Part shown: one piece after another, positions 27,474-36,616 of the stretch
How positions within the stretch are numbered: the first letter of the stretch is position 1
Layout: every line of letters starts with the position of its first letter
Assembly (NCBI RefSeq): GCF_021601385.1
Contig: NZ_BQHO01000004.1
Coordinates: 1-64,000 of the forward strand
Direction: 5' to 3'
DNA: 64,000 bases
Source: Pseudomonas parasichuanensis
Lineage (GTDB): Bacteria; Pseudomonadota; Gammaproteobacteria; Pseudomonadales; Pseudomonadaceae
Translations under genes and position numbers: made by a program
Notes under the pieces: generated by a model
Seen by the model: only the letters and a program-made list of their open reading frames with translations
What the model was told of the DNA's origin: nothing
Database searches by the model: none

Positions 27474-28592
27474 TCATAGCGAATTTCGGTAAAACTGTAC
27501 CAGCCTCGTGGCAAGGTCCGGCTGAGCGGCCTGTTCGGCGCACCACTGGCGGGCGTGGGCGCGCAATTCATCCCAGTGCGGCTGCAGCGCTTGCCAGGCA
27601 TGCCCCATCGGCTGGTCCATGTTCCAGGCACGCCACATGGCGGTCAGCGCCTGGCCGGCGGCGTCCGACAGCCCGCGACGGTAAATGGCCAGGAAGGCTT
27701 CGAGTTTTTCCCAGTGGGCGTTCTCGTCCTGGACGTAGATGTGCCACAGCATCGGCGCGCCGGCCCATTGCGCGCGCACGAACGAATCCTCGCCGCGCAC
27801 GGCGTTGAAGTCGCAGCTCCACAGCAGCCTGTCGTAATCGTCCTGGCTGACGAACGGCAGCACCTGCACGGTCAAGGCGCCGCGCCGGTGCAACGCCCCC
27901 ACGGGCAGCTCCGGCTCGCCCAGCCAGCGGCCCAGGTCACCCAGGATGCGCCCTTGCGGCACCAGCAGGTGGACAGGCTGCCCATCGGCCGCCAGCACAT
28001 CCAGCCAGTTGCCCAGTTGTGGGTTCTCGTAGGCGAACAGTGAGATCAGCCGCGCGCCTTGTTGGGGGGCAATGCCCAACCCGGCCAGGAAGCTCGTGCG
28101 CTCGAACGCCTCACGGCGTGGCAGCAACGAGGCTTCGCGCAACAGTCCACCGGTTTTTTCGGTGAAGCCCGGGAAGAAGAAAATCTTGCGCAGCCCGTTG
28201 GCCTGCGGAGAAGGCAGCCCATGGCAGCCCTCGACCCAGTCTTCGGCACTCAGGTAGTCCAGGTTCAGCCACAGGGGCGGCTTGGGCCGGCGGGCCATGG
28301 CCTCGACAAACGCCATCGGCAACTGGCAGGCAAAGGCCCCGATCACCACTTGAGCAGGCTCCGCGCCCTGCCATTCGGCGGCCCAGCGGCGCACCTCGAC
28401 GCCCTCCTGCCATTGCTGCCCGGCATTGCAGTCCAGCGCCGGGCACAGGCGTGCGAAGGACTGCGGGTCATCCACCCACAGGCGCACGGCCAGCCCATGC
28501 TCGGCCACCAACTGGCGGGCCAGGCGCCAGGTCACGCCGATGTCACCATAGTTGTCGACGACCGTGCAGAAGATGTCCCAGGTGGTTTTCAT
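27474..28592 (-). CDS. earP: EF-P arginine rhamnosyltransferase
   Basis: The 372-residue protein matches EarP along its whole length. The opening WDIFCTVVDNYGDIGVTWRL has the sugar-nucleotide-site aspartates, and the C-terminal half has CDFNAVRGEDSFVRAQWAG, with the dTDP-binding RGEDS motif and PMLWHIYVQDENAH. It transfers rhamnose from dTDP-rhamnose to Arg32 of EF-P. A GTG at 28598 is also in frame; the ATG was preferred with GGGA nine bases before it. It is the first gene of the earP-efp unit. Confidence 0.95.
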   Translation of the reverse strand: MKTTWDIFCTVVDNYGDIGVTWRLARQLVAEHGLAVRLWVDDPQSFARLCPALDCNAGQQWQEGVEVRRWAAEWQGAEPAQVVIGAFACQLPMAFVEAMARRPKPPLWLNLDYLSAEDWVEGCHGLPSPQANGLRKIFFFPGFTEKTGGLLREASLLPRREAFERTSFLAGLGIAPQQGARLISLFAYENPQLGNWLDVLAADGQPVHLLVPQGRILGDLGRWLGEPELPVGALHRRGALTVQVLPFVSQDDYDRLLWSCDFNAVRGEDSFVRAQWAGAPMLWHIYVQDENAHWEKLEAFLAIYRRGLSDAAGQALTAMWRAWNMDQPMGHAWQALQPHWDELRAHARQWCAEQAAQPDLATRLVQFYRNSL

Positions 28593-28726
28593 CGCCACGT
28601 CCCGTTACCTGCAAAAAAGACCGCGAATTCTGCGCACAAATGCGCGCCGACAAAAGCGCCGCGCTAAAAAAACCTGCCACGCCATGCGACAATGCCGCCA
28701 TCGATCCGCCCTGCCAGGAGGCCGCC

Positions 28727-29125
28727 ATGCCCCGCCCCCGCGAACTGAAGATCACCCTCAAGCCCGTGCAGCTGATCCTGTGCGTCGCCTTCGGCCTGTG
28801 GCTGGGCGCCGTCGCTATCGCCCTGAGCCTGTGGCTGGCCCTGCGCCTGTGGCCGGAACAGGTGCAGCCGGTGGCCCAGGCGGTGGCACCCGCCATTGCC
28901 CAGCCCGCCCCCGCCGCTGCGCCCGTGCAACCGGGGGATGCCCAGGCGCAGATGTTCGAACGCTACAAGGACATCCTGCACCAGCAGGAACTGCAACAGG
29001 CGGCTGAAACGGCCGAGCGAAGCCCCCGTAATCTGAATAACCCCAAGTGCCAGTTCTGGCTGCAGCAGAACCGTACCGCGCCGACCGACAAGAGCCAGGC
29101 CAACGTGCTGGAGTTCTGCTACTGA
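28727..29125 (+). CDS. Small membrane-anchored hypothetical protein
   Basis: The 132-residue protein has one hydrophobic helix at about 15-42 (LILCVAFGLWLGAVAIALSL) after a basic N-terminus, so it is probably N-in. An Ala/Pro/Gln-rich linker (AVAPAIAQPAPAAAPVQPG) leads to a small C-terminal domain with two cysteines, in NPKCQFW and LEFCY, likely a disulfide in the periplasm. A perfect CAGGAGG lies before the ATG. The stop is separated by one base from the next gene, so both form an operon. No family is recognised. Confidence 0.75.
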   Translation: MPRPRELKITLKPVQLILCVAFGLWLGAVAIALSLWLALRLWPEQVQPVAQAVAPAIAQPAPAAAPVQPGDAQAQMFERYKDILHQQELQQAAETAERSPRNLNNPKCQFWLQQNRTAPTDKSQANVLEFCY

Positions 29126-29126
29126 G

Positions 29127-29609
29127 ATGAACAAGACCAGCCTGCTGCAGCGCATCATCGCCACCCTCGAACACGACATGGAAGTGCTGCGCCAGGCAGC
29201 CCAGACTGCCTACGAAACGGCCACCGCCGAAGAGAACATCGCCGAGAACAAATACGACACCCTGGGGCTGGAGGCGTCCTATCTCGCCACCGGCCAGGCC
29301 CGGCGCACCGCCGAGATCCGCCAGGCGCTGCTGACCTATCAACAACTGGTGCTGCGTGACTACGACCCGGCGCGGGGCATCCAGATCGGCTGCCTGGTGA
29401 CACTGGAAGACGAAGACGGCCGCCAGCGCCTGCTGTTCCTCGGGCCTGAAGGGGCCGGGCTGAAGATTGGCGAGGGCGATGCCCTGGTGACGGTGATCAC
29501 CCCGCGTGCGCCGCTGGGGCAGCAACTGGTGGGCAAGAAGCTGGATGACGAGGTGAGCCTGGTGGTGAATGGGGTGGCGCAGGTGCAGTTCATCGTCGCT
29601 GTTGCCTGA
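29127..29609 (+). CDS. GreA/GreB-like C-terminal domain protein
   Basis: The 160-residue protein combines a helical N-terminus (LLQRIIATLEHDMEVLRQAA) with a C-terminal FKBP-like domain of the GreA/GreB type: GCLVTLEDEDGRQRLLFLGP, then ITPRAPLGQQLVGKKLDDEV. The acidic tip of the N-terminal coiled coil that inserts in RNA polymerase is not clear. It may modulate polymerase like Rnk or GreA paralogues rather than cleave RNA. It is cotranscribed with the membrane protein gene one base upstream, an unexpected partner. Confidence 0.78.
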   Translation: MNKTSLLQRIIATLEHDMEVLRQAAQTAYETATAEENIAENKYDTLGLEASYLATGQARRTAEIRQALLTYQQLVLRDYDPARGIQIGCLVTLEDEDGRQRLLFLGPEGAGLKIGEGDALVTVITPRAPLGQQLVGKKLDDEVSLVVNGVAQVQFIVAVA

Positions 29610-29628
29610 ACTGCCTGCTCAGCGGTGT

Positions 29629-29744
29629 GTAGGAGCGGCCTTGTGCCGCGAAAGGGCTGCACAGCAGCCCCGGCAATTTATGTGGTAACGCTAAAAACCG
29701 GGGCCGCTGTGCGGCCCTTTCGCGGCACAAGGCCGCTCCTACAG
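29629..29744. repeat. REP pair (GGAGCGGCC family)
   Basis: TGTAGGAGCGGCCTTGTGCC and its inverse enclose GGGCTGCACAGCAGCCC and GGGCCGCTGTGCGGCCC stems. The pair lies between convergent genes. Confidence 0.88.
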
Positions 29745-29787
29745 AAAAACCGCGCAAGGCAGTTGCTCCCACAGAGTCCCGCGCTAA

Positions 29788-30714
29788 TCATTGCAACGCA
29801 TTGAACCGCCCCGCCAACCCCTGTTCGGCAAACTGCTCGACCACAAAATCGATGAACGCCCGGGTCTTGCCCGGCAACAGCTTGTGTTCGGCGTAATACA
29901 GGCTGATGTTGCCATCGTCCACGTACCAGTCCGGCAGCACCCGCTGCAGCCTGCCCTCGGTCAGGTACGGCAGCGCAAACGGCAAGCTCACCAGGGCAAT
30001 GCCCAGCGCCTGCCCGGCCACGGCGCAGGCGGCATCGGAGTCGCTCATGGTCATGCTCTGCGGCAATTGCAGCGGGCACTGTTCCTGCCAACGGCTGGTC
30101 AGCGGCCAGGCCCGCACGCGGCCGGTCTGCGGCGAACGGATCAGGATGCCTTCATGCTGCGCTAACGCGCTGGGATGCTCGATCGGCGGGTGCCGCTGCA
30201 GGTACGCCGGCGCCGCCACCAGCACCCGGTGCGCCGGGGTCAGTTTGCGCGCCACCACCCCCAGCGGCAGCTCGAAACCACCGCCGATGGCGGCATCGAA
30301 GCCCTGCCCGATCAGGTCGACCTGGCGGTTGTCGAAATGCCAGTCCGGGGTAATCGCGGGATAACGCCTTAGAAACTCCCCCAACAGCGGCAGTACATAC
30401 AGCCGCCCGAACACTGTGCCCATGCTCACCCTTAGCACGCCCGCCGGCTGGCCCTCGGCGCTGGCCAGGTTGGCCATGGCGTACTGGATAGTGCGCAAGC
30501 TGTCGCTGACCTCCCCCAGAAAACGTTGCCCCGCCTCGGTCAGGGTCAGCTTGCGGGTACTACGCTGGAACAACCGCACGCCCAGGCGCGCCTCAAGCTG
30601 GGCGACGTTCTTGCCGACCGCCGCCGGGGTCAGCGACAGGCGCCGGGCGGCTTCGGCGAAGCTGCCCACTTCAGCGCTGCGGACAAAGCATTCAAGGTGA
30701 CTGAACGATTCCAT
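29788..30714 (-). CDS. LysR-family transcriptional regulator
   Basis: The 308-residue protein has an HTH (MESFSHLECFVRSAEVGSFA, then TPAAVGKNVAQLEARLGVRL) followed by QRSTRKLTLTEAGQ and a CrgA/DhcR-like effector domain. The ATG at 30714 is used because the longer frame begins with TTG. It is divergent from an SDR dehydrogenase gene, with 124 bases and a clean palindrome between, and probably controls it. Confidence 0.9.
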   Translation of the reverse strand: MESFSHLECFVRSAEVGSFAEAARRLSLTPAAVGKNVAQLEARLGVRLFQRSTRKLTLTEAGQRFLGEVSDSLRTIQYAMANLASAEGQPAGVLRVSMGTVFGRLYVLPLLGEFLRRYPAITPDWHFDNRQVDLIGQGFDAAIGGGFELPLGVVARKLTPAHRVLVAAPAYLQRHPPIEHPSALAQHEGILIRSPQTGRVRAWPLTSRWQEQCPLQLPQSMTMSDSDAACAVAGQALGIALVSLPFALPYLTEGRLQRVLPDWYVDDGNISLYYAEHKLLPGKTRAFIDFVVEQFAEQGLAGRFNALQ

Positions 30715-30752
30715 GGCTTGGATTCTCAACCAACGGTTTACTCAGATGATCG

Positions 30753-30780
30753 TGATTACCATCTTATCAGTGGGTAATCA
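30753..30780. promoter_or_regulatory. Palindrome between lysR and the SDR gene
   Basis: TGATTACC (30753-30760) and GGTAATCA (30773-30780) form a perfect eight-base dyad with a 12-base AT-rich centre, which also holds a TATCAG box. Its position between divergent genes suits LysR binding. Confidence 0.55.
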
Positions 30781-30838
30781 TCGGTCGATACTGCGCCCAT
30801 CCAAGGCAACCTGCCTTGCTTGAATACTGGAGATCAGC

Positions 30839-31588
30839 ATGTCCCAAGCACTTCCCCTGAGCGGCAAAGTGGCCCTGGTCCAGGGCGGTTCCCGTGGCAT
30901 CGGCGCGGCCATCGTGCGCCGCCTGGCCCGCGACGGCGCCAAGGTAGCATTCACCTATGTCAGCTCGGCCGCCACCGCCGAAGCCCTGGCCGGCGAGATC
31001 AACAACGCCGGCGGCCAGGCCCTGGCACTGCGCGCCGACAGCGCCGAGGCCGCTGCCGTGCAGCAGGCCGTGGCCGACACGGCCAAAGCCTTCGGCGGGC
31101 TCGATATCCTGGTCAACAATGCCGGCGTGCTGGCGGTGGCGCCGGTGGCCGAGTTCGACCTGGCCGATTTCGACCGCATCCTGGCAGTCAATGTGCGCAG
31201 CGTGTTCGTCGCCACCCAGGCCGCAGCGAAACACATGGGCCAGGGCGGGCGGGTCATCAACATCGGCAGCACCAACGCCGAACGCATGCCGTTTGCCGGC
31301 GGCGCGCCCTATGCCATGAGCAAGTCGGCGTTGGTCGGCCTGACCAAAGGCCTGGCCCGTGACCTGGGGCCGCAGGGCATCACCGTGAACAACGTACAGC
31401 CCGGGCCGGTGGACACCGACATGAACCCGGCCAGCGGCGACTTCGCCGACAGCCTGATCCCGCTGATGGCCATCGGGCGGTATGGGCATGTGGAGGAAAT
31501 CGCCAGCTTCGTGGCCTACCTGGCCGGGCCGGAGGCGGGGTATATCACCGGCGCCAGCTTGACGGCCGATGGTGGGTTTGCGGCCTGA
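30839..31588 (+). CDS. Short-chain dehydrogenase/reductase
   Basis: The 249-residue SDR has the cofactor motif QGGSRGIGAAIV (a Q in the usual TGxxxGIG start), NNAG at about 92, catalytic Ser in INIGSTNAERM, and YAMSK with Tyr and Lys. PGPVDTDMNPASG and GYITGASLTADGGFA close the fold. The pattern is of the FabG-like ketoreductase group with NAD(P)H, and the substrate is unknown. It is divergent from a LysR gene. GGAG precedes the ATG by 7 bases. Confidence 0.9.
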   Translation: MSQALPLSGKVALVQGGSRGIGAAIVRRLARDGAKVAFTYVSSAATAEALAGEINNAGGQALALRADSAEAAAVQQAVADTAKAFGGLDILVNNAGVLAVAPVAEFDLADFDRILAVNVRSVFVATQAAAKHMGQGGRVINIGSTNAERMPFAGGAPYAMSKSALVGLTKGLARDLGPQGITVNNVQPGPVDTDMNPASGDFADSLIPLMAIGRYGHVEEIASFVAYLAGPEAGYITGASLTADGGFAA

Positions 31589-31599
31589 GGCAAACTTAG

Positions 31600-31700
31600 C
31601 CTGTGCTGGCCTCATCGCTGGCAAGCCAGCTCCCACAAGGGTCAGGCAATAGCACATCACCCTGTGGGAGCCGGCTTGCCGGCGATGAGGCCAGCACAGG
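31600..31700. repeat. REP pair (GGCCTCATCG family)
   Basis: CCTGTGCTGGCCTCATCGCTGG... and its inverse ending ...CGATGAGGCCAGCACAGG form long outer arms around a 24-base centre. It lies between the convergent SDR and LysR genes. Confidence 0.87.
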
Positions 31701-31711
31701 CAGCAACACCC

Positions 31712-32593
31712 TCAGCCATCTGAACCCAAGCTCTGCTCCATCACCTCCAGAAACGCCCGCGCCGCGGGCGTCGGGCTGGGCGACCATACCGCATACAAAT
31801 GCCGCACCGGCGCATCGCGCAACGGCACCACCGCCACCCCGCCAAACCCCCGGGCAATCCGCTCCGGCACCAGCCCCACGGCCATGCCGCGCTGGACGAA
31901 CTTTTCCACCAGGCGAATATGGCCGATCTCGAACTGCACCCGATGCACCAACCCCGCCGCCTGGAACGCTTCGTCGGTCTGCCGGCGCGCGCCAGTGCCT
32001 TCGGGGAAGTCCACCAGCACCTCGGCGGCCAAATCCGCCAGGGCCAACCGTGCCGTGCCCGCCAGGGCATGCGTAGGGGGCAGCACCGCCACCAGCTCTT
32101 CGCGCGCCAGCAGGCGATGCTGCACACCCTGCAGCACTTCGCCCTGCCACAACCCCACAAACCCTACGTCCAGGCGCCGCTCGCACACATCGGCCATCAG
32201 CAGCTCGCTCTTGGCGGTCAGCCAGCGCACGTCCACGTCCGGGTGGCGGCGATGGAACACGGCCAACAGGTCGACCAGGTCGAGCGCGGTGAGCGAACTG
32301 ATTTCACCGATCGACAGCCGCCCGCGCACCTGGCCACAGGCAGCGGCCACGTCATCGGCAATGCGCCTGGCGGCCTCCACCGCCGGCCGCGCGCTGAGCA
32401 CGAAGGCTTCACCGGCGTGGGTCAGGCGCACCCGCCGCGAGCTGCGCTCGAACAGGCTCACGCCCAGTTGTGCCTCCAGCCGCGCCACCTGGTGGCTGAG
32501 CGCCGACTGCACCACATGGCAGCGCTCGGCGGCACGGGTGAAACTGCCGGTGTCGGCCACCGCCAGGGCGTATTCAAGCTGCTTGAGATTCAT
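31712..32593 (-). CDS. LysR-family transcriptional regulator
   Basis: The 293-residue protein has the HTH MNLKQLEYALAVADTGSFTR, then VQSALSHQVARLE, and an effector domain starting GRLSIGEISSLTALDLVDLL. It is divergent from an MFS exporter gene 107 bases away, the usual pairing of a LysR activator with a drug or metabolite exporter. The ligand is unknown. Confidence 0.9.
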   Translation of the reverse strand: MNLKQLEYALAVADTGSFTRAAERCHVVQSALSHQVARLEAQLGVSLFERSSRRVRLTHAGEAFVLSARPAVEAARRIADDVAAACGQVRGRLSIGEISSLTALDLVDLLAVFHRRHPDVDVRWLTAKSELLMADVCERRLDVGFVGLWQGEVLQGVQHRLLAREELVAVLPPTHALAGTARLALADLAAEVLVDFPEGTGARRQTDEAFQAAGLVHRVQFEIGHIRLVEKFVQRGMAVGLVPERIARGFGGVAVVPLRDAPVRHLYAVWSPSPTPAARAFLEVMEQSLGSDG

Positions 32594-32700
32594 CGATTTA
32601 TCTTATTTCGAGATGGATAAGCTGAAAACTATACATTGGCGTCATGCCAGACACTTCCTGATACTGGTCGCCATTCCACCTTGCCTGCCACGAGACAACC

Positions 32701-33891
32701 ATGAACACCCCCACTCTCAGCCGCGCCCTGATCCTGCTGATGGCCACCGCCACCGGGCTGGCCGTGGCCAGCAACTACTACGCCCAACCGCTGCTGCACA
32801 GCATCGCCGAGCAGTTCGGCCTGAGCACCGCCGGCGCCGGCACCATCGTCATCGCCGCCCAGCTCAGCTATGGCGCCGGCCTGTTGTTGCTGGCGCCCCT
32901 GGGTGACCTGTTCGAACAGCGCCGGCTGATCGTGACCATGGTGCTGATCGCCACCGCCGGCCTGGTCATCAGCGCCTGTGCACCGAGCCTGCCCTGGCTG
33001 ATCCTTGGCACCGCGCTCACCGGGCTGTTCTCGGTGGTGGCGCAGATCCTGGTGCCGATGGCTGCCGCCCTGAGCGCCCCTGACCAGCGCGGCCGCGCCG
33101 TGGGCACGCTGATGAGCGGCCTGCTGCTGGGCATTCTGCTGGCCCGTACCGCCGCCGGCTTCATGGCCGAGCTGGGCGGCTGGCGCAGCATCTACGTGCT
33201 GGCCGCGGTGCTGATGGCGATTACCGCCCTCGCCCTCTACCGCAGCCTGCCACAGCACCACAGCCACGCCGGGCTCAAGTACCCGGCACTGATCGGCTCG
33301 GTGTTCCGCCTGTTCATCGAAGAGCCGGTGCTGCGCCTGCGTTCACTGCTCGGCTTGCTGGCGTTCAGCCTGTTCGCGCTGTTCTGGACGCCGCTGGCAT
33401 TCCTGCTGAGCAGCCCGCCGTACCACTATTCCGACGCCGTGATCGGCCTGTTCGGCCTGGCCGGCGCGGCCGGGGCGCTGGCGGCCAACTGGGCCGGGCG
33501 CCTGGCCGACCGCGGCAAGGGTTCGCTGGGCACCACCGTGGGCCTGGTGGCGCTGCTGCTGTCGTGGCTGCCGCTGGGCTTTGCGCAAAGCTCGCTGGCG
33601 GCGCTGCTGCTGGGCGTGCTGCTGCTGGACCTGGCGGTGCAACTAGTGCACGTGAGCAACCAGAATGCGGTGATCGTGCTACGCCCTGAAGCGCGTACAC
33701 GGCTCAATGCCGGCTACATCACCTGCTATTTCATCGGCGGCGCGCTGGGGTCGTTGCTGGGGACGCAGTTGTTCCAGCTGTATGGCTGGAACGGGATCGT
33801 CGCCGCCGGGGTGGTGATCGGCGCCGTGGCGCTGGCGGTGTGGGGGTTGGCCGAGCGCAAACGGGTCAAGGCGGCGCCTGCGCCTGCATGA
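32701..33891 (+). CDS. MFS transporter (exporter type)
   Basis: The 396-residue protein has 12 hydrophobic helices. The loop 2-3 motif GDLFEQRRLI is the usual MFS motif A (GxLxDRxGRR), and SNYYAQPLLHSIAEQFGLS at the N-terminus is typical of the YgaY/AraJ-like exporter subgroup. It is expected to export small molecules by proton exchange. The substrate is unknown. It lies divergent from a LysR regulator. ACGAGACAACC holds the weak ribosome site. Confidence 0.87.
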   Translation: MNTPTLSRALILLMATATGLAVASNYYAQPLLHSIAEQFGLSTAGAGTIVIAAQLSYGAGLLLLAPLGDLFEQRRLIVTMVLIATAGLVISACAPSLPWLILGTALTGLFSVVAQILVPMAAALSAPDQRGRAVGTLMSGLLLGILLARTAAGFMAELGGWRSIYVLAAVLMAITALALYRSLPQHHSHAGLKYPALIGSVFRLFIEEPVLRLRSLLGLLAFSLFALFWTPLAFLLSSPPYHYSDAVIGLFGLAGAAGALAANWAGRLADRGKGSLGTTVGLVALLLSWLPLGFAQSSLAALLLGVLLLDLAVQLVHVSNQNAVIVLRPEARTRLNAGYITCYFIGGALGSLLGTQLFQLYGWNGIVAAGVVIGAVALAVWGLAERKRVKAAPAPA

Positions 33892-33964
33892 GGGACTTGC
33901 ACGCTCCTACAACGGACGAGCAAGCCCATTAAGTGGGAGACGGCGATGAAGCCCACGCAGCTGT

Positions 33965-35314
33965 TCAGGCCCCACCCACACCAAACGCCTCATCCACCCG
34001 CGCCAGCTGCGTCTCGCTCAACACCCCCGCCTGGTAATGCAATTTGATCCATGCCAGCAGGTAGTCATACCGCGCCTGGGCCAGGTCGCGGCGGGTGGTG
34101 GCCAGCTGCTGCTCGGCATTGAGCACATCCAGGTTGACCCGCTCGCCGCCCTGCACGCTCTTGCGCGTCGACACCACCAACGCCTCGGCCGCCACCAGCG
34201 CCCGCTGGTAGGCACGCAGGCGGCTGGCCCCGGACTGGCAGGCGTTGTACTGCCTGCGCAGCTCGATCAGGGTGCTGCGGGTAGTGCCGTCCATGGCGTA
34301 CTCGGCCTGTTCCAGGTGCCGGCTGGCCTGGCGGGTCGAGGCCGAGACGGCGCCACCGGCGAAGATCGGCACACTGACCTCGATGCCCACGGTATTGGTG
34401 TCGTAGCGCTGGTTATAGGTATTGCCGCTGTCCGACTCCTGGCGCCGCGAGGTGGCAAACGCGGTGACCCTGGGCAGGTGCCCGGCGCGGTTGCGCTCCA
34501 CTTCGTGACGCGCCACCTCCACCGCCTGGCGCGAGGACGCCAGCTGTGGGTTGTTGGCCACGGCCCGTTCCTGCCAGGCGTCATAGCCACTCGGCTCGAC
34601 CGGCGGCAGGACGAAGCCGGCCTGCAGCGGCGCCAGGTCCTCGACCCGCACCGCCGGCTCGCCGATCAACGCACCCAGCTCGCGCAGCGCGGCATCCTGC
34701 TCGTTGCGCGCCTGGATCTCCTCGGCATCGGCCAACTCGAAACGGGCCTGGGCTTCGAGGATGTCGGTGCGGGTGCCTTCGCCCGCATCGAACAGCCGTT
34801 GGTTCTGCTGGAACTGCTGGCGGTAGGCCTGCTTGCTGGCCACGCTGATGGCGATCTGGTCCTGGGCGAACAGCGCCTGGGTATAGCTGGTCATCACCCG
34901 CACCAACAGTTGCTGGCTCTGATCGCGGAAGCTCTCGTCGGCGAACAGCGCCTGGGCCACGCCCTTGCGGTAGCTCGCATAGGCTTCGTAGTCGAACAGC
35001 GGCTGCTGCAGGATGAAGCTCGACCCCATGCTGTTGTAGTTGCGGTCCTCGGTCTGGCGCCGCGAATCCCCCAGGTAGGACACCTCGGAATCGTTGCGGC
35101 CGCGGTTGTAACTGTACGTCAGGCTCGGCAGCAGCCCGGCACGGCCAATGTCGCGGTAGGCCTGGCCGGCCTCGTGCTCCTTGAAAGCGGCCAGGTAGGT
35201 CGGGTCGCGGCGCAGCGCCTGCTCGTAGACCTGGAACGGCCCCATGGCCGCTTGCGCGGCCGCCGGCAGCCAGGCACAGGCCGCCAGCAGCCCGATCAAT
35301 TGCAGCTTGTTCAC
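33965..35314 (-). CDS. aprF: Outer-membrane channel of the protease type I secretion system
   Basis: The 449-residue TolC-family protein has a signal peptide (LIGLLAACAWLPAAAQA). The two halves have alternating coiled coil and beta elements: PFQVYEQALRRDPTYLAAFK, then LQQPLFDYEAY and NPQLASSRQAVEVA, VPIFAGGAVSA. It forms the tunnel that joins AprE and opens to the outside. It is the last gene of the aprA-inh-aprD-aprE-aprF unit, 9 bases after aprE. No lipase gene follows, unlike in many P. fluorescens loci. Confidence 0.9.
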   Translation of the reverse strand: MNKLQLIGLLAACAWLPAAAQAAMGPFQVYEQALRRDPTYLAAFKEHEAGQAYRDIGRAGLLPSLTYSYNRGRNDSEVSYLGDSRRQTEDRNYNSMGSSFILQQPLFDYEAYASYRKGVAQALFADESFRDQSQQLLVRVMTSYTQALFAQDQIAISVASKQAYRQQFQQNQRLFDAGEGTRTDILEAQARFELADAEEIQARNEQDAALRELGALIGEPAVRVEDLAPLQAGFVLPPVEPSGYDAWQERAVANNPQLASSRQAVEVARHEVERNRAGHLPRVTAFATSRRQESDSGNTYNQRYDTNTVGIEVSVPIFAGGAVSASTRQASRHLEQAEYAMDGTTRSTLIELRRQYNACQSGASRLRAYQRALVAAEALVVSTRKSVQGGERVNLDVLNAEQQLATTRRDLAQARYDYLLAWIKLHYQAGVLSETQLARVDEAFGVGGA

Positions 35315-35323
35315 ACGCAGTCC

Positions 35324-36616
35324 TTATTGTTCGGTCAAGGCGCTGCCTGCACGGTCGAGCAGGGGCTTGAACAGGTAGTTGAGCAACGAGCGTTCGCCGG
35401 TACGCACGAACAGTTCGGCCGGCATGCCGGGGCGGATCGACAACCCTTGCAGGCGTGCCAGCGCCGCGTCGCTGACGCTGCTGCGCAGTACGTAATACGG
35501 CTGGCCGGTACGTTCGTCGATCAGCTGGTCGGCCGACACCAATGCCACTTCGCCGGTCACCCGGGGCGTGCGGTTCTGGTTGAAGGCGGTGAACAGGATG
35601 TCCACCGGCAGCTGTGGCGCCACCTTGTCCACCAGGTTGACCGGCAGGCGCCCTTCCACCTCCAGGGCGGTGCCCTGGGGGACGATTTCCAGCAAGGTGT
35701 CGCCGGCACGCACCACCGCGCCCTCGGTGTGCACGCCCAGGTTCACCGCAATGCCATCGGCCGGGGCGAGGATCTCGCTGTGCTGCAGGTCGAAATGCGC
35801 GGAGTTGAGCTGCTGTTCGAGCGTCGCCGCTTTCACCTGGGCCTCGGCCAGCTGGCTGCGCACTTCTTTCTGGTACTCCTCGCGGCGCTGCTGCAGGTTG
35901 AGCCGCGCCTCGACGATCACCTGTTCGAGCCGCGCGCTTTCGCCAGCGTTCTGCGCCAGGTCGCGCTGCACCTGCGACAGTTGGCGCTGGTACTCCAGCA
36001 CCCGGTTGCGCGGGATGTAACCCTCGCCGGCCAGCGGGCGCAGGCTGTCCAGTTGCTCGCGCAACGAATCGGCCTGGGCCTGCAGGTCGCCCCGGGCGCG
36101 GCGCATGCCGGCCAGCTGGGCCTGGGAGCCGTCGATGCTGGCGGCCAGGGCGCCCTGCTCGCGGGCCTGGGCCTGGCGCCGGCTGTCGAACAGCTGGCGC
36201 TGGCCTTCAAGGATCAGCCCCAGCCTGGGGTCGGCATCGGCGCTGAGCTCGGCGGGAAACTGCAACTGGCCGAGGTTGTCGCGCTCGCTCTGCCAGCGCG
36301 CCAGGCTGGCGCGGGTCATGCGGTACTGGGCCTGCAACGCGTCGACATCGGCCTGCACCTGGGTGCGGTCGAGACGAAACAGCGGCTCGCCCTGGCGCAC
36401 CTGTTGGCCTTCGCTGACCAGGATCCGGCTGACCACGCCGGCCGCCATGGACTGCACCGCCTTGCGCTTGCCCGACACCACCACCGTGCCCTGCACCGGC
36501 ACGCCCTGATCGAGCGGCGCCAGGCTGGCCCAGGCCATGAACCCGCCAAAGCCGACCAGGGTCAGCAGCCAACCCAGGCGCACATGGAAACGCGCATCGC
36601 GCTCATGCCGGCTCAT
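35324..36616 (-). CDS. aprE: Periplasmic adaptor (HlyD family) of protease secretion
   Basis: The 430-residue protein has one N-terminal transmembrane helix ([20 protein letters not shown]). A lipoyl/barrel half ([20 protein letters not shown]) and a long coiled coil from about 95 to 270 lead to the second lipoyl half ([20 protein letters not shown]) and [16 protein letters not shown]. It links the ABC transporter to the outer-membrane channel. Its ATG overlaps the aprD stop (ATGA), so translation is coupled. Confidence 0.92.
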   Translation of the reverse strand: MSRHERDARFHVRLGWLLTLVGFGGFMAWASLAPLDQGVPVQGTVVVSGKRKAVQSMAAGVVSRILVSEGQQVRQGEPLFRLDRTQVQADVDALQAQYRMTRASLARWQSERDNLGQLQFPAELSADADPRLGLILEGQRQLFDSRRQAQAREQGALAASIDGSQAQLAGMRRARGDLQAQADSLREQLDSLRPLAGEGYIPRNRVLEYQRQLSQVQRDLAQNAGESARLEQVIVEARLNLQQRREEYQKEVRSQLAEAQVKAATLEQQLNSAHFDLQHSEILAPADGIAVNLGVHTEGAVVRAGDTLLEIVPQGTALEVEGRLPVNLVDKVAPQLPVDILFTAFNQNRTPRVTGEVALVSADQLIDERTGQPYYVLRSSVSDAALARLQGLSIRPGMPAELFVRTGERSLLNYLFKPLLDRAGSALTEQ

